Of a stretch of 64,000 nt of DNA, positions 56,699 to 64,000 are shown in pieces. The stretch is from Leucothrix arctica (GTDB taxonomy: Bacteria; Pseudomonadota; Gammaproteobacteria; Thiotrichales; Thiotrichaceae). The stretch is from NCBI RefSeq assembly GCF_003172895.1, contig NZ_QGKL01000009.1:107528-171527 (forward strand), read 5' to 3'. The notes under the pieces are model-generated. The model was not told where the DNA came from. It saw nothing but the letters and a program-made list of their open reading frames with translations, and ran no database searches. The stretch's first letter is position 1. Every line of letters begins with the position of its first letter. The position numbers were made by a program, and so were the translations under genes.

Positions 56699-59600
56699 TT
56701 ATTGTGTATCATGCAAGCCTTCACTAGTTAAGACTGCATCATAAGCTATATTGTTTATATAAACCTCTTCATAATCAAGAACTGCCTCTGAATACCATCT
56801 AACTGCCTGTTTAACTTCTCCATCCATGAGAGCAAATATTTGCTGTCGATTAGACGCATTATCTGTGTCTGAGATAAAAGTTGGGTCGATAGAGACAAAA
56901 AGTGCTTCGATATCAGAATTAGGTAACTTTGCAATCTCCCAAGTCCCAACATCTGGTAAGTTGTTATATGTGCTATCTCGACCAACTAGAGTACCTGACG
57001 CTTGACTCTCCTGACCGCACTCAAATGTAATCTCTTGTAAATGGTTTGTACTACCTATATGCCAATTCATAGAGGAGCCTTCGCACTCACCAGACAGAAA
57101 ACCTTCCAAGCTAGAATATGTTGTTACTAATTCCGAGTAACTAAAAAACTGACCATGTATTTGATATATATCCTTAAGTAGCAATACTTTTAGATCAAAC
57201 TGCTTAGCACCACTTGGCATGGTCAACAAATCATTGTCTGGGTCAGAACCGTAAAGGTAGGTCTCTCCGGATAAATCTGATGAGGTTTGTGTCACAGAAA
57301 AAGTCTCATCGATTATTAAAGTTTTACTATCCAAAGATAATTCTAAGTCATACTCCGCGGCATCTACAAAAGCTCCATTTTCAAAGCGGCCCGACATATT
57401 AAACATTGCTGAAGGAGAATAGTTAATAGTACCTCCAGCTTCAGAATCAAATACCCCAGACTTCTTAGCTATACTATTAGCACTTAAAACCAACTTCTGG
57501 ACAGAGTCAGGTTTGGTGTAATTATATAACGTGGCCGGTAAGTCAAAGGCAACTCTTACATCAACAACTGTGACAGTTCTGGTTTCCATTGCAACGTTAT
57601 CACTGCCATCCGTAGCGGTATAAGTAAGGATATACTCACCTGAAATAGAAGTATTAACAGATCCTTCTTTAACTAATTCAATAGACCCGTCTAAATTATC
57701 ACTTACCTCTACACCAGCATCTACGTATACAGAGTTCAGTGTTACTTGCTGAGTAGGCTCACCAAACAAAGTAATAACAGGAGGTGTCTCATCAACTACT
57801 TCAACAATTCTAACAACCTCTAAAGCTTCATTACCAGCATTATCATAAGCATAGTAAGTGACCTCGTAAGTACCGACGTTATAAGTATCAACATAATCAT
57901 CTACATCCCAATACACATCATCACCGTCTATGTTGTCAGTCACTGTGACACCTTGGTCAACGTAAGTGCCGCCATATGCAACAGTTACTGTACTATCACC
58001 AATTAGCTCAATAACTGGTGGTGTACTATCAGCGACATACACATAACGGTATTCTTCAAAGTAATAGAGACCTTGCTCATCTTCGGCATAATATGTGATG
58101 TAGTACTCACCAGGGGTACTAGTATCAACCTCTCCTTCAACAATAACCGTCATGGGCTGTCCATAACCATCAAGTACAATAACGCCAGGGTCTACAAAAC
58201 TCTCACCAGGTGAAACATCTAGGTTACGATCCCCTACTAAGAAGGCTGTCGGGTCTGCATTTTCAACCACAGACACACGACGTTCGACTGGAATCGATAC
58301 ATTCCCTTCAGCATCTTGCGCCTCATAGGTAATGACGTACGTCCCCTCCAAGCTAGTATCAATCATACCGCTTTCGTTCACTGTTACATCAACACCATTG
58401 ACATCGACGGCTTTAGCACCAAACTCGGTGTAAACACCACCCAAACTAATGCTCATATCACTCGGACCAATCAGCTCAATTACTGGTGGCGGTGTACTTG
58501 CAGAAGCTTCTAGTAGCGCTTGATAAGCAGTATCGTTTAAATACACTTCGCTGCTTTTCAAAGCAGAACCAGCAGTCTGCTTGTAGCCTTCGTAAAGCTG
58601 ACCATCTTGTTCAATAAACATTGGTGAACGAACAACTTCATTCGAGCCTAAGTAAGCAGGGTCAATAGTGAGGACGATTGCCTGAATATTAGAGTCAGGT
58701 AAAGTTACCTTTTCCCAACGACCAATAGTCTGACTACTCTCGTCTGAGTCCCAATCCCAAGTATCGGTACCAACTAAGTCCCCTGATTGCTGCTCCGCAT
58801 CATCGCAATTAAAGCGTGCTGTCCAGCCATCAATTAACGACAAGTTATCAATCGACGCCCCTTCAACACAGTTTCCTGATACTAACTCATTAAAGCTTGT
58901 GAGGTATCCATACGTACCATCATTGTAGTTATAACCATAGTACTGGGACTGAAGGACATAAATATCTTGTGTAAGACGGTAGTTAGCTGTGTATTCCTTC
59001 GCACCAAATGGCATAACCATTGGGCGATAGTCATAACCATGCTCCCAAGTAGAACCCTCTATATCAGTTTCATTTGAAATACTGATCTCAACGAGGTCTT
59101 CCACCACAACGGATTTACCATCGTCAGACAGCACCAATGGCATGCTATTGTCTTCAAACTCATAGTAGTTCTCAGAGAACACACCATCAACCAATCGATT
59201 ATCTGGAATATTAAGCGCATAGCTATCGTCATAGTAATTGATAATACCTCGCTCTAAGTCTCCTGAACGAAGTGAAAGGATATCCACCCCAAACACCATT
59301 TCCGTCATATAAGCTGGTGGAGAGAAGTGGTAATAAGTTTCAGGCAGATTCAGTGCCAAGCGATCGTCAATAACGGAGACAGTTCGAGTAGCTGTCGCGG
59401 TATTTCCAGCACTATCAATAGCGCTGTAAACCAACTCGTAATCACCAAGGATAGAGGTATTCACCTCACCACTTACCGTGTGGTCAATGTAGTCATCTAC
59501 GACATCAAACACAACGGCACCGGGGTCTACATAAGCAGTATTCAATGAAACTTGCTGAACAGCCTCTCCATTTAAGGTAATCTCTGGAGACTTTTGATCA

Positions 59601-62600
59601 ACTACCTCAACTGTTCGTTTGATAACTTCGGCTTCGTTTCCTGCGTCATCATAGGCATAGTACTCAACAAAGTATGTTCCAACATTGTAGGTATCAACAT
59701 ACTCGTTTGCATACCAATAAACATCATCGCCATCTACATTATCCGTAACCGTAACACCTTGATCGACGTAACTATCGCCATAAGCGACAGTCACAGTGCT
59801 ATCACCAATTAACTGAATAACGGGTGGTGTTTTGTCCGAAACACTAACATAACGATATTCAGCATAAGACTGATTACCCTGATCATCCAACGTGTAGTAG
59901 TTTAAGTAGTATTCGCCAATTGTATTGACATCAACTGTACCCTCAACGACAACAGACAGTGGCTGACCAAAGCCATCAAGTGCAGTTATACCTGGGTCAA
60001 CAAAACTACCACCTTCTGGAATATCTATGTAACGCTCTCCTAAAAGGAAAACAGTGGATGTCGCGTTATCTTCAACATAAACATAACGCTCTACAGGTAT
60101 AGATACATTCCCATCTGAGTCTTGAGCTTCATAAGTTATGACGTAAGTTCCATCGGTGTCTATATCAACAGTGCCACTCACTACCGGCGTCACTGCAACA
60201 CCTTCAGAGTCGACTGCTGTCGCACCAAACTCAGTATAGGCACCTCCGCGACTGACATATATATCACTAGGACCAATAAGCTTTATGACTGGCGGTGGCG
60301 TACTTGCTGATGCTTCTAATAAGGCTTGATAAGCTACTTCATTAAGATACTGATCACTATCCTTAAAGTCTGTACCTGCGTTTTGCTTATAACCTCTCCA
60401 TACGACAGCGTCTTTCAGAGTAAATAGGTGCTGAGTATCTCCTTCATTTGAATAAAGGTAATCTGGATCTATTATAAACAATAGAGCACTCACATCTGAG
60501 TCAGGCAGTACAATTTCCTCCCATTGTCCAACAATAGAAGTACCTAGCTCTGAGTCATATGGATCAGAACCAATCAAATCACCAGATTCTGCATTCACAT
60601 CATTACAATCAAAGCTAACACGAATGCTATTACGTAAATAAATCTCACTTAATACTGACTCATTCTCACAATGGCCTGAAATAAGCTCCTCAAAGCTAGT
60701 GTAAGGCTCATAAGAATCAACCGAGTTGTCATAGTTGTAGTACTGAGAACTAAGTGCATATAGATCTTGAGTCAAACGATAGTTAGCAGTGAACTCTTTT
60801 GCAGCTGCTGGCATAGTCATCGGACGATAATCATTACCATGCTTGAACGTTGTACCTTCAATATCTGTCTCATTAGATAAACTAAGTTCAATAAGGTTTT
60901 CGATAATAACGGACTTACCATCTTCTGCAATTAGCAACGGTTGTACGCCATCATTTTCAACAAATACACCACCTATAAATCTATTAGGTATGTGTAGTAC
61001 ATAGTCATCTTCATAATAATTAATGACCCCACTATCTAAATCACCAGAGCGGCATGAGACTTCATCAACCCCCAATGTCATTTCAGTCATATAATTTGGC
61101 ACATAAAACTTATAGAACGTTTCAGGCAAATTAAGCGCCAAGCGATCATCAACAACAGTAACCGTACGTGTAAATTCAGCAGTATTTCCAGCACTATCAG
61201 TTGCGGTGTATATCAACTCATAATCACCTGCAACAGACGTATTCACTTCACCTTCAACTGTGTACTCAACGTTGTCATCTACATTGTCGCTGGGAGCAAC
61301 GCCTAGATCTGTGAAAACAGTATTTAACGTAACTTGCTGAACCTCTTCGCCAACCACCATAAACTCAGGCGGTGTTTGATCAACCACTTCAACAGTACGT
61401 GTGACCTCCTCAGCATAATTACCTGCGTAATCATAAGCATAATAAGTAACTACAGAAGTACCCACGCTGTAGGTATCTACGTAATCATCTGAGTACCAGT
61501 AAACATCATCACCATCTACGTTATCTGTAACAGTGACTCCTTCATCTATATACGTACTGCCATGAGCAACGGTAACACTAGCATCGCCTATCAATTGAAT
61601 AACAGGTGGTGTTTTATCTGTAACGTTTACATAGCGATAAACACTTGAGGACTGATTACTTTGCTCATCTTCAACATAATAGTTTAGGAAATATTCTCCA
61701 ATTGTATCGGTATCGACAGTACCTTCAACGACAACAGGTAAAGGCTGGCCAAAACCATCTAATGCGGTAACTCCTGGATCAACAAAACTATCACCTTCTG
61801 GAATATCTAGATATCCACCGCCTAGTAGGAAAACAGTAGGTCCTGCATTTTCAACAACATAGATCGTACGATTTACAGGGACAGACACATTACCTTCAGA
61901 ATCTTGAGCCTCGTAAGTAATGATGTAAGTACCGTTAATTGCAGTATCTACTATTCCTGTCACGACTGGCGTAACTGCCTCCCCCTCGTTATCAACTGCT
62001 GTTGCACCAAACTCTGTATAAATACCACCGCGGCTAATATTGATCTCGCCTGGCCCAGTCAGTTCGATTACTGGTGGCGGTGTACTTGCAGAAGCTTCAA
62101 GTAATGCTTGGTAAGCAGTATCATTAAGGTATTGCAGGCTTTCAGTAAAGGGAGTATCTGCATTTTGCTTATACCCAGACCATACATCACCATCCTTCAC
62201 AACAAAGATAGGTGTACGCTGAATTTCACTAATCGATTGATACTCTGAGTCGAGAGATAGCGCTAGTGCCTCAACATCAGAATCTGGCAAAATGAATCGT
62301 TCCCACTGACCAACCACAACACCGATATCTTCATTCGTTGTTGAGTCATAAGCTTGCAATGGATCATAGCCAATTAACTCACCAAATTGTTGAGAGGCAT
62401 CGTCACAGTTAAACCGAACACTCCAACCGTTATCTAAGTATATAAAGCCTTGAGCAGAATTGTTTTCACAATTATTTACGATAAGCTCATCAAAACTTGT
62501 ATATCCAACAGATAAATCATAGTCGTAAACTTGCGAATTAAGTACATACAAGTCTTGGATTAATCGATAATTAGCAGTGTATTCTTTTGCATTTTCTGGC

Positions 62601-64000
62601 ATTACCATTTGACGATAGTCCATGCCATGCACAAATGCCTTACCTTCAATATCTGTCTGATTTGACAGACTCATTTCAATAAGATCTTCTATGACAACTG
62701 ACTTACCATCTTCTGAAAGTACTAATGAATTAACCTCATCTTCATTAACGAAGGCTCCATCCACTAATCGGCTTGGTATCGAAATTACATAGTCATTATC
62801 ATAATAATCAATCTCACCTCTTTCTAAATTACCAGAGCGGTGATTAATTGCAGCTAAACCAACAACCATCTCAGTAATGTAACTAGGCTCAGAAAAGTGG
62901 TAATAAGTTTCTGGTAAATTGAGGACTAAACGGTCATCTATAACGGAAACTGTTCGAGTAAGCTCAGAGATATTTCCTGCATTATCAGAGGCACTATAAA
63001 CTAGCTCATAATCTCCTAATTCTGATGTATCAACTTCCCCAGTAACAACCACCTCTACTGAATAATCTAAATCATCCCATGCATTATAACCTTCATCGAT
63101 ATAAGCAGTATTGAGTGTTACGTTAACTTCAGTTTCACCATAAAGCTCAATCTCAGGTGCTTGTATATCGGCAACAATTACAGTCCTAGATATGGCCTCG
63201 GCACTATTGCCCGCAGCATCTCTAGCACTGTAAGTTACGGTATAACTTCCTAAGTTGTAGGTATCAACATAGTTGCCTTCAACTTCTGCTTCTAAGTACT
63301 CATCGACGGCATCAACAACCGATACGCCTTCATCGTTATAATACGAGGCATATCCAACTGTCACTGTAGATTCGCCCAGAAGTGTAATAGTTGGCGCTGT
63401 TTGATCGGTGACTAGTACAGTACGTGTTACTGGAGTTGCCACATTCCCTGCAGCATCTATTGCCGCATAAGTGACTTCGTAACTACCCACAGTATTGGTA
63501 TCAACCGTGTCTGTTACCTCAACAGTTACTTCAGTATCAACGTTATCCGTAGCTGTTGCACCTGCATCGTTATACACACTGCCATGCGCAATGGTCAGTG
63601 GCGTTTCACCGACTAAGCTAATCACTGGCTCTGTTTGATCGGTGACAAGTACAGTACGTGTTACTGAAATTGCCACATTCCCTACAGCATCTTTTGCCGC
63701 ATAAATGACTTCGTAACTACCCACAGTATTGGTATCAACCGTGTTTGTTACCTCAACAGTTACTTCAGTATCAACGTTATCCGTAGCTGTTGCACCTGCA
63801 TCGGTATACACACTGCCGTGTGCAATAGTCAGTGGCGTTTCACCAACTAAGCTAATCACTGGCGCTGTTTGATCGGTGACTAGTACAGTACGTGTTACTG
63901 GAGTTGTCACATTCCCTGCAGCATCTATTGCCACATAAGTGACTTCGTAACTACCCACAGTATTGGTATCAACCGTGTCTGTTACCTCAACAGTTACTTC
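56699..64000 (-). CDS. Giant Ig-like repeat protein, N-terminus outside the window
   Basis: At least 2433 codons; the frame is still open at the right edge, so the start and any signal peptide are not seen. Order in the visible part: one partial plus four DUF5011-like Ig domains, module M1, four Ig, M2, four Ig, M3, four Ig, M4, stop. Ig domains are ~75-80 residues (e.g. TVAYGGTYVDQGVTVTDN, then VDTYNVGTYEVTYYAYDNAG). The M modules (~285 residues) start LNLPETYYHF and end YLNDTAYQALLEASAS, each with a conserved cysteine pair. The C-terminus has no sortase, type IX or autotransporter signal. Probably a secreted adhesin or matrix protein; function unproven. Confidence 0.9.
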   Translation of the reverse strand, partial: EVTVEVTDTVDTNTVGSYEVTYVAIDAAGNVTTPVTRTVLVTDQTAPVISLVGETPLTIAHGSVYTDAGATATDNVDTEVTVEVTNTVDTNTVGSYEVIYAAKDAVGNVAISVTRTVLVTDQTEPVISLVGETPLTIAHGSVYNDAGATATDNVDTEVTVEVTDTVDTNTVGSYEVTYAAIDAAGNVATPVTRTVLVTDQTAPTITLLGESTVTVGYASYYNDEGVSVVDAVDEYLEAEVEGNYVDTYNLGSYTVTYSARDAAGNSAEAISRTVIVADIQAPEIELYGETEVNVTLNTAYIDEGYNAWDDLDYSVEVVVTGEVDTSELGDYELVYSASDNAGNISELTRTVSVIDDRLVLNLPETYYHFSEPSYITEMVVGLAAINHRSGNLERGEIDYYDNDYVISIPSRLVDGAFVNEDEVNSLVLSEDGKSVVIEDLIEMSLSNQTDIEGKAFVHGMDYRQMVMPENAKEYTANYRLIQDLYVLNSQVYDYDLSVGYTSFDELIVNNCENNSAQGFIYLDNGWSVRFNCDDASQQFGELIGYDPLQAYDSTTNEDIGVVVGQWERFILPDSDVEALALSLDSEYQSISEIQRTPIFVVKDGDVWSGYKQNADTPFTESLQYLNDTAYQALLEASASTPPPVIELTGPGEINISRGGIYTEFGATAVDNEGEAVTPVVTGIVDTAINGTYIITYEAQDSEGNVSVPVNRTIYVVENAGPTVFLLGGGYLDIPEGDSFVDPGVTALDGFGQPLPVVVEGTVDTDTIGEYFLNYYVEDEQSNQSSSVYRYVNVTDKTPPVIQLIGDASVTVAHGSTYIDEGVTVTDNVDGDDVYWYSDDYVDTYSVGTSVVTYYAYDYAGNYAEEVTRTVEVVDQTPPEFMVVGEEVQQVTLNTVFTDLGVAPSDNVDDNVEYTVEGEVNTSVAGDYELIYTATDSAGNTAEFTRTVTVVDDRLALNLPETFYKFYVPNYMTEMTLGVDEVSCRSGDLDSGVINYYEDDYVLHIPNRFIGGVFVENDGVQPLLIAEDGKSVIIENLIELSLSNETDIEGTTFKHGNDYRPMTMPAAAKEFTANYRLTQDLYALSSQYYNYDNSVDSYEPYTSFEELISGHCENESVLSEIYLRNSIRVSFDCNDVNAESGDLIGSDPYDSELGTSIVGQWEEIVLPDSDVSALLFIIDPDYLYSNEGDTQHLFTLKDAVVWRGYKQNAGTDFKDSDQYLNEVAYQALLEASASTPPPVIKLIGPSDIYVSRGGAYTEFGATAVDSEGVAVTPVVSGTVDIDTDGTYVITYEAQDSDGNVSIPVERYVYVEDNATSTVFLLGERYIDIPEGGSFVDPGITALDGFGQPLSVVVEGTVDVNTIGEYYLNYYTLDDQGNQSYAEYRYVSVSDKTPPVIQLIGDSTVTVAYGDSYVDQGVTVTDNVDGDDVYWYANEYVDTYNVGTYFVEYYAYDDAGNEAEVIKRTVEVVDQKSPEITLNGEAVQQVSLNTAYVDPGAVVFDVVDDYIDHTVSGEVNTSILGDYELVYSAIDSAGNTATATRTVSVIDDRLALNLPETYYHFSPPAYMTEMVFGVDILSLRSGDLERGIINYYDDSYALNIPDNRLVDGVFSENYYEFEDNSMPLVLSDDGKSVVVEDLVEISISNETDIEGSTWEHGYDYRPMVMPFGAKEYTANYRLTQDIYVLQSQYYGYNYNDGTYGYLTSFNELVSGNCVEGASIDNLSLIDGWTARFNCDDAEQQSGDLVGTDTWDWDSDESSQTIGRWEKVTLPDSNIQAIVLTIDPAYLGSNEVVRSPMFIEQDGQLYEGYKQTAGSALKSSEVYLNDTAYQALLEASASTPPPVIELIGPSDMSISLGGVYTEFGAKAVDVNGVDVTVNESGMIDTSLEGTYVITYEAQDAEGNVSIPVERRVSVVENADPTAFLVGDRNLDVSPGESFVDPGVIVLDGYGQPMTVIVEGEVDTSTPGEYYITYYAEDEQGLYYFEEYRYVYVADSTPPVIELIGDSTVTVAYGGTYVDQGVTVTDNIDGDDVYWDVDDYVDTYNVGTYEVTYYAYDNAGNEALEVVRIVEVVDETPPVITLFGEPTQQVTLNSVYVDAGVEVSDNLDGSIELVKEGSVNTSISGEYILTYTATDGSDNVAMETRTVTVVDVRVAFDLPATLYNYTKPDSVQKLVLSANSIAKKSGVFDSEAGGTINYSPSAMFNMSGRFENGAFVDAAEYDLELSLDSKTLIIDETFSVTQTSSDLSGETYLYGSDPDNDLLTMPSGAKQFDLKVLLLKDIYQIHGQFFSYSELVTTYSSLEGFLSGECEGSSMNWHIGSTNHLQEITFECGQESQASGTLVGRDSTYNNLPDVGTWEIAKLPNSDIEALFVSIDPTFISDTDNASNRQQIFALMDGEVKQAVRWYSEAVLDYEEVYINNIAYDAVLTSEGLHDTQ
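56702..57562 (-). repeat. Unnamed module M4 (most divergent copy)
   Basis: Approximate bounds. It begins FDLPATLYNYTKPDSV and ends at the C-terminus (EVYINNIAYDAVL). The cysteine pair is kept (SGECEGSS and ITFECGQES), as is the DSDIEALFVSIDP-type block. Confidence 0.65.
58498..59368 (-). repeat. Unnamed module M3
   Basis: Approximate bounds. It begins LNLPETYYHFSPPAYM and carries RSGDLERGIINYYDD, EYTANYRLTQDIYVL, the cysteines in SGNCVEG and FNCDDAEQQ, and DSNIQAIVLTIDPAYL. Confidence 0.75.
60303..61150 (-). repeat. Unnamed module M2 with an extra cysteine
   Basis: Approximate bounds. It begins LNLPETFYKFYVPNYM, with the cysteine pair in SGHCENES and FDCNDVNAES. VSCRSGDL adds a third cysteine where the other copies have His, Leu or Lys. 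Confidence 0.75.
62083..62935 (-). repeat. Unnamed module M1
   Basis: Approximate bounds. It begins LNLPETYYHFSEPSYI and carries RSGNLERGEIDYYDN, EYTANYRLIQDLYVL, the cysteines in NNCENNS and FNCDDASQQ, and DSDVEALALSLDSEY. Confidence 0.75.
63408..64000 (-). repeat. Near-identical 234-bp tandem repeats
   Basis: Units start at 63408, 63642 and 63876, an exact 234-bp (78-codon) period. The two full units differ at only about a dozen bases by eye, far fewer than the older Ig domains downstream. The array runs off the window. Confidence 0.9.

Noticed and set aside
63408..64000. Regular repeats that might suggest a CRISPR array
   Set aside because: The period is 234 bp, there are no spacers, and the repeats are in frame with the Ig domains.

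Overview
This window looks like a chromosomal segment of a Gammaproteobacterium with a lowish, roughly 40-45% G+C content (my estimate by eye). The gene orders metY-rimP-nusA-infB-rbfA-truB-rpsO-pnp, yajC-secD-secF, efp-epmA, carA-carB-greA, fxsA-groES-groEL and gyrA-serC-pheA-tyrA are all typical of that class. An NhaD-type Na+/H+ antiporter and an FbpABC iron importer would suit a marine or brackish lineage, possibly a relative of Thiotrichales. That placement is inference. I see no rRNA, prophage, insertion sequence, integrase or CRISPR array. No gene-free gap exceeds about 275 bases.

Layout. 30-3426: a PilZ-like protein of unknown role, then EF-P with its lysyl-transferase EpmA. 3528-6736: YajC-SecD-SecF translocon accessory operon, closed by a strong terminator. 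6877-17734, all on the minus strand: fbpABC, gyrA, serC-pheA-tyrA and an unknown membrane protein. 17922-24516: a GT4 glycosyltransferase, a histidine phosphatase and carAB-greA. The 250 bases upstream of carA hold a candidate three-hairpin small RNA on the opposite strand. 24767-29942 is the main accessory stretch: an acidic coiled-coil membrane protein, a PqiA-like protein, and a three-gene cassette (TSP3-repeat OmpA protein, a 50-residue membrane peptide, and a repeat plus helix-hairpin-helix membrane protein). 30146-39342: a DUF4124 protein, proS, an M28-fold protein lacking most metal ligands, rpsT, groEL-groES under a CIRCE-like operator, fxsA, a PAS-GGDEF-EAL regulator and an H-NS-like protein. 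39594-51388: a DsbD with two N-terminal alpha domains, then initiator tRNA and the translation and RNA-decay supercluster. 51531-56551: an ECF sigma / anti-sigma / lipoprotein operon, comF, nhaD and moaC.

56699 to the right edge is one minus-strand gene for a giant extracellular-type repeat protein; its N-terminus lies outside the window. It alternates DUF5011-like Ig domains with four copies of a ~285-residue module that I cannot name, and its outermost DNA repeats (234 bp) are nearly identical.

Functional themes are protein synthesis and export (EF-P, Sec, GroE, the nusA cluster), amino-acid and pyrimidine precursors (SerC, PheA, TyrA, CarAB), iron and sodium homeostasis, and cell-envelope proteins of unknown role. 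The best leads for something new are the OmpA/mini-protein/HhH cassette, the sRNA candidate near 24586-24676, the giant protein's unnamed module, the proS leader palindrome and the double-headed DsbD.
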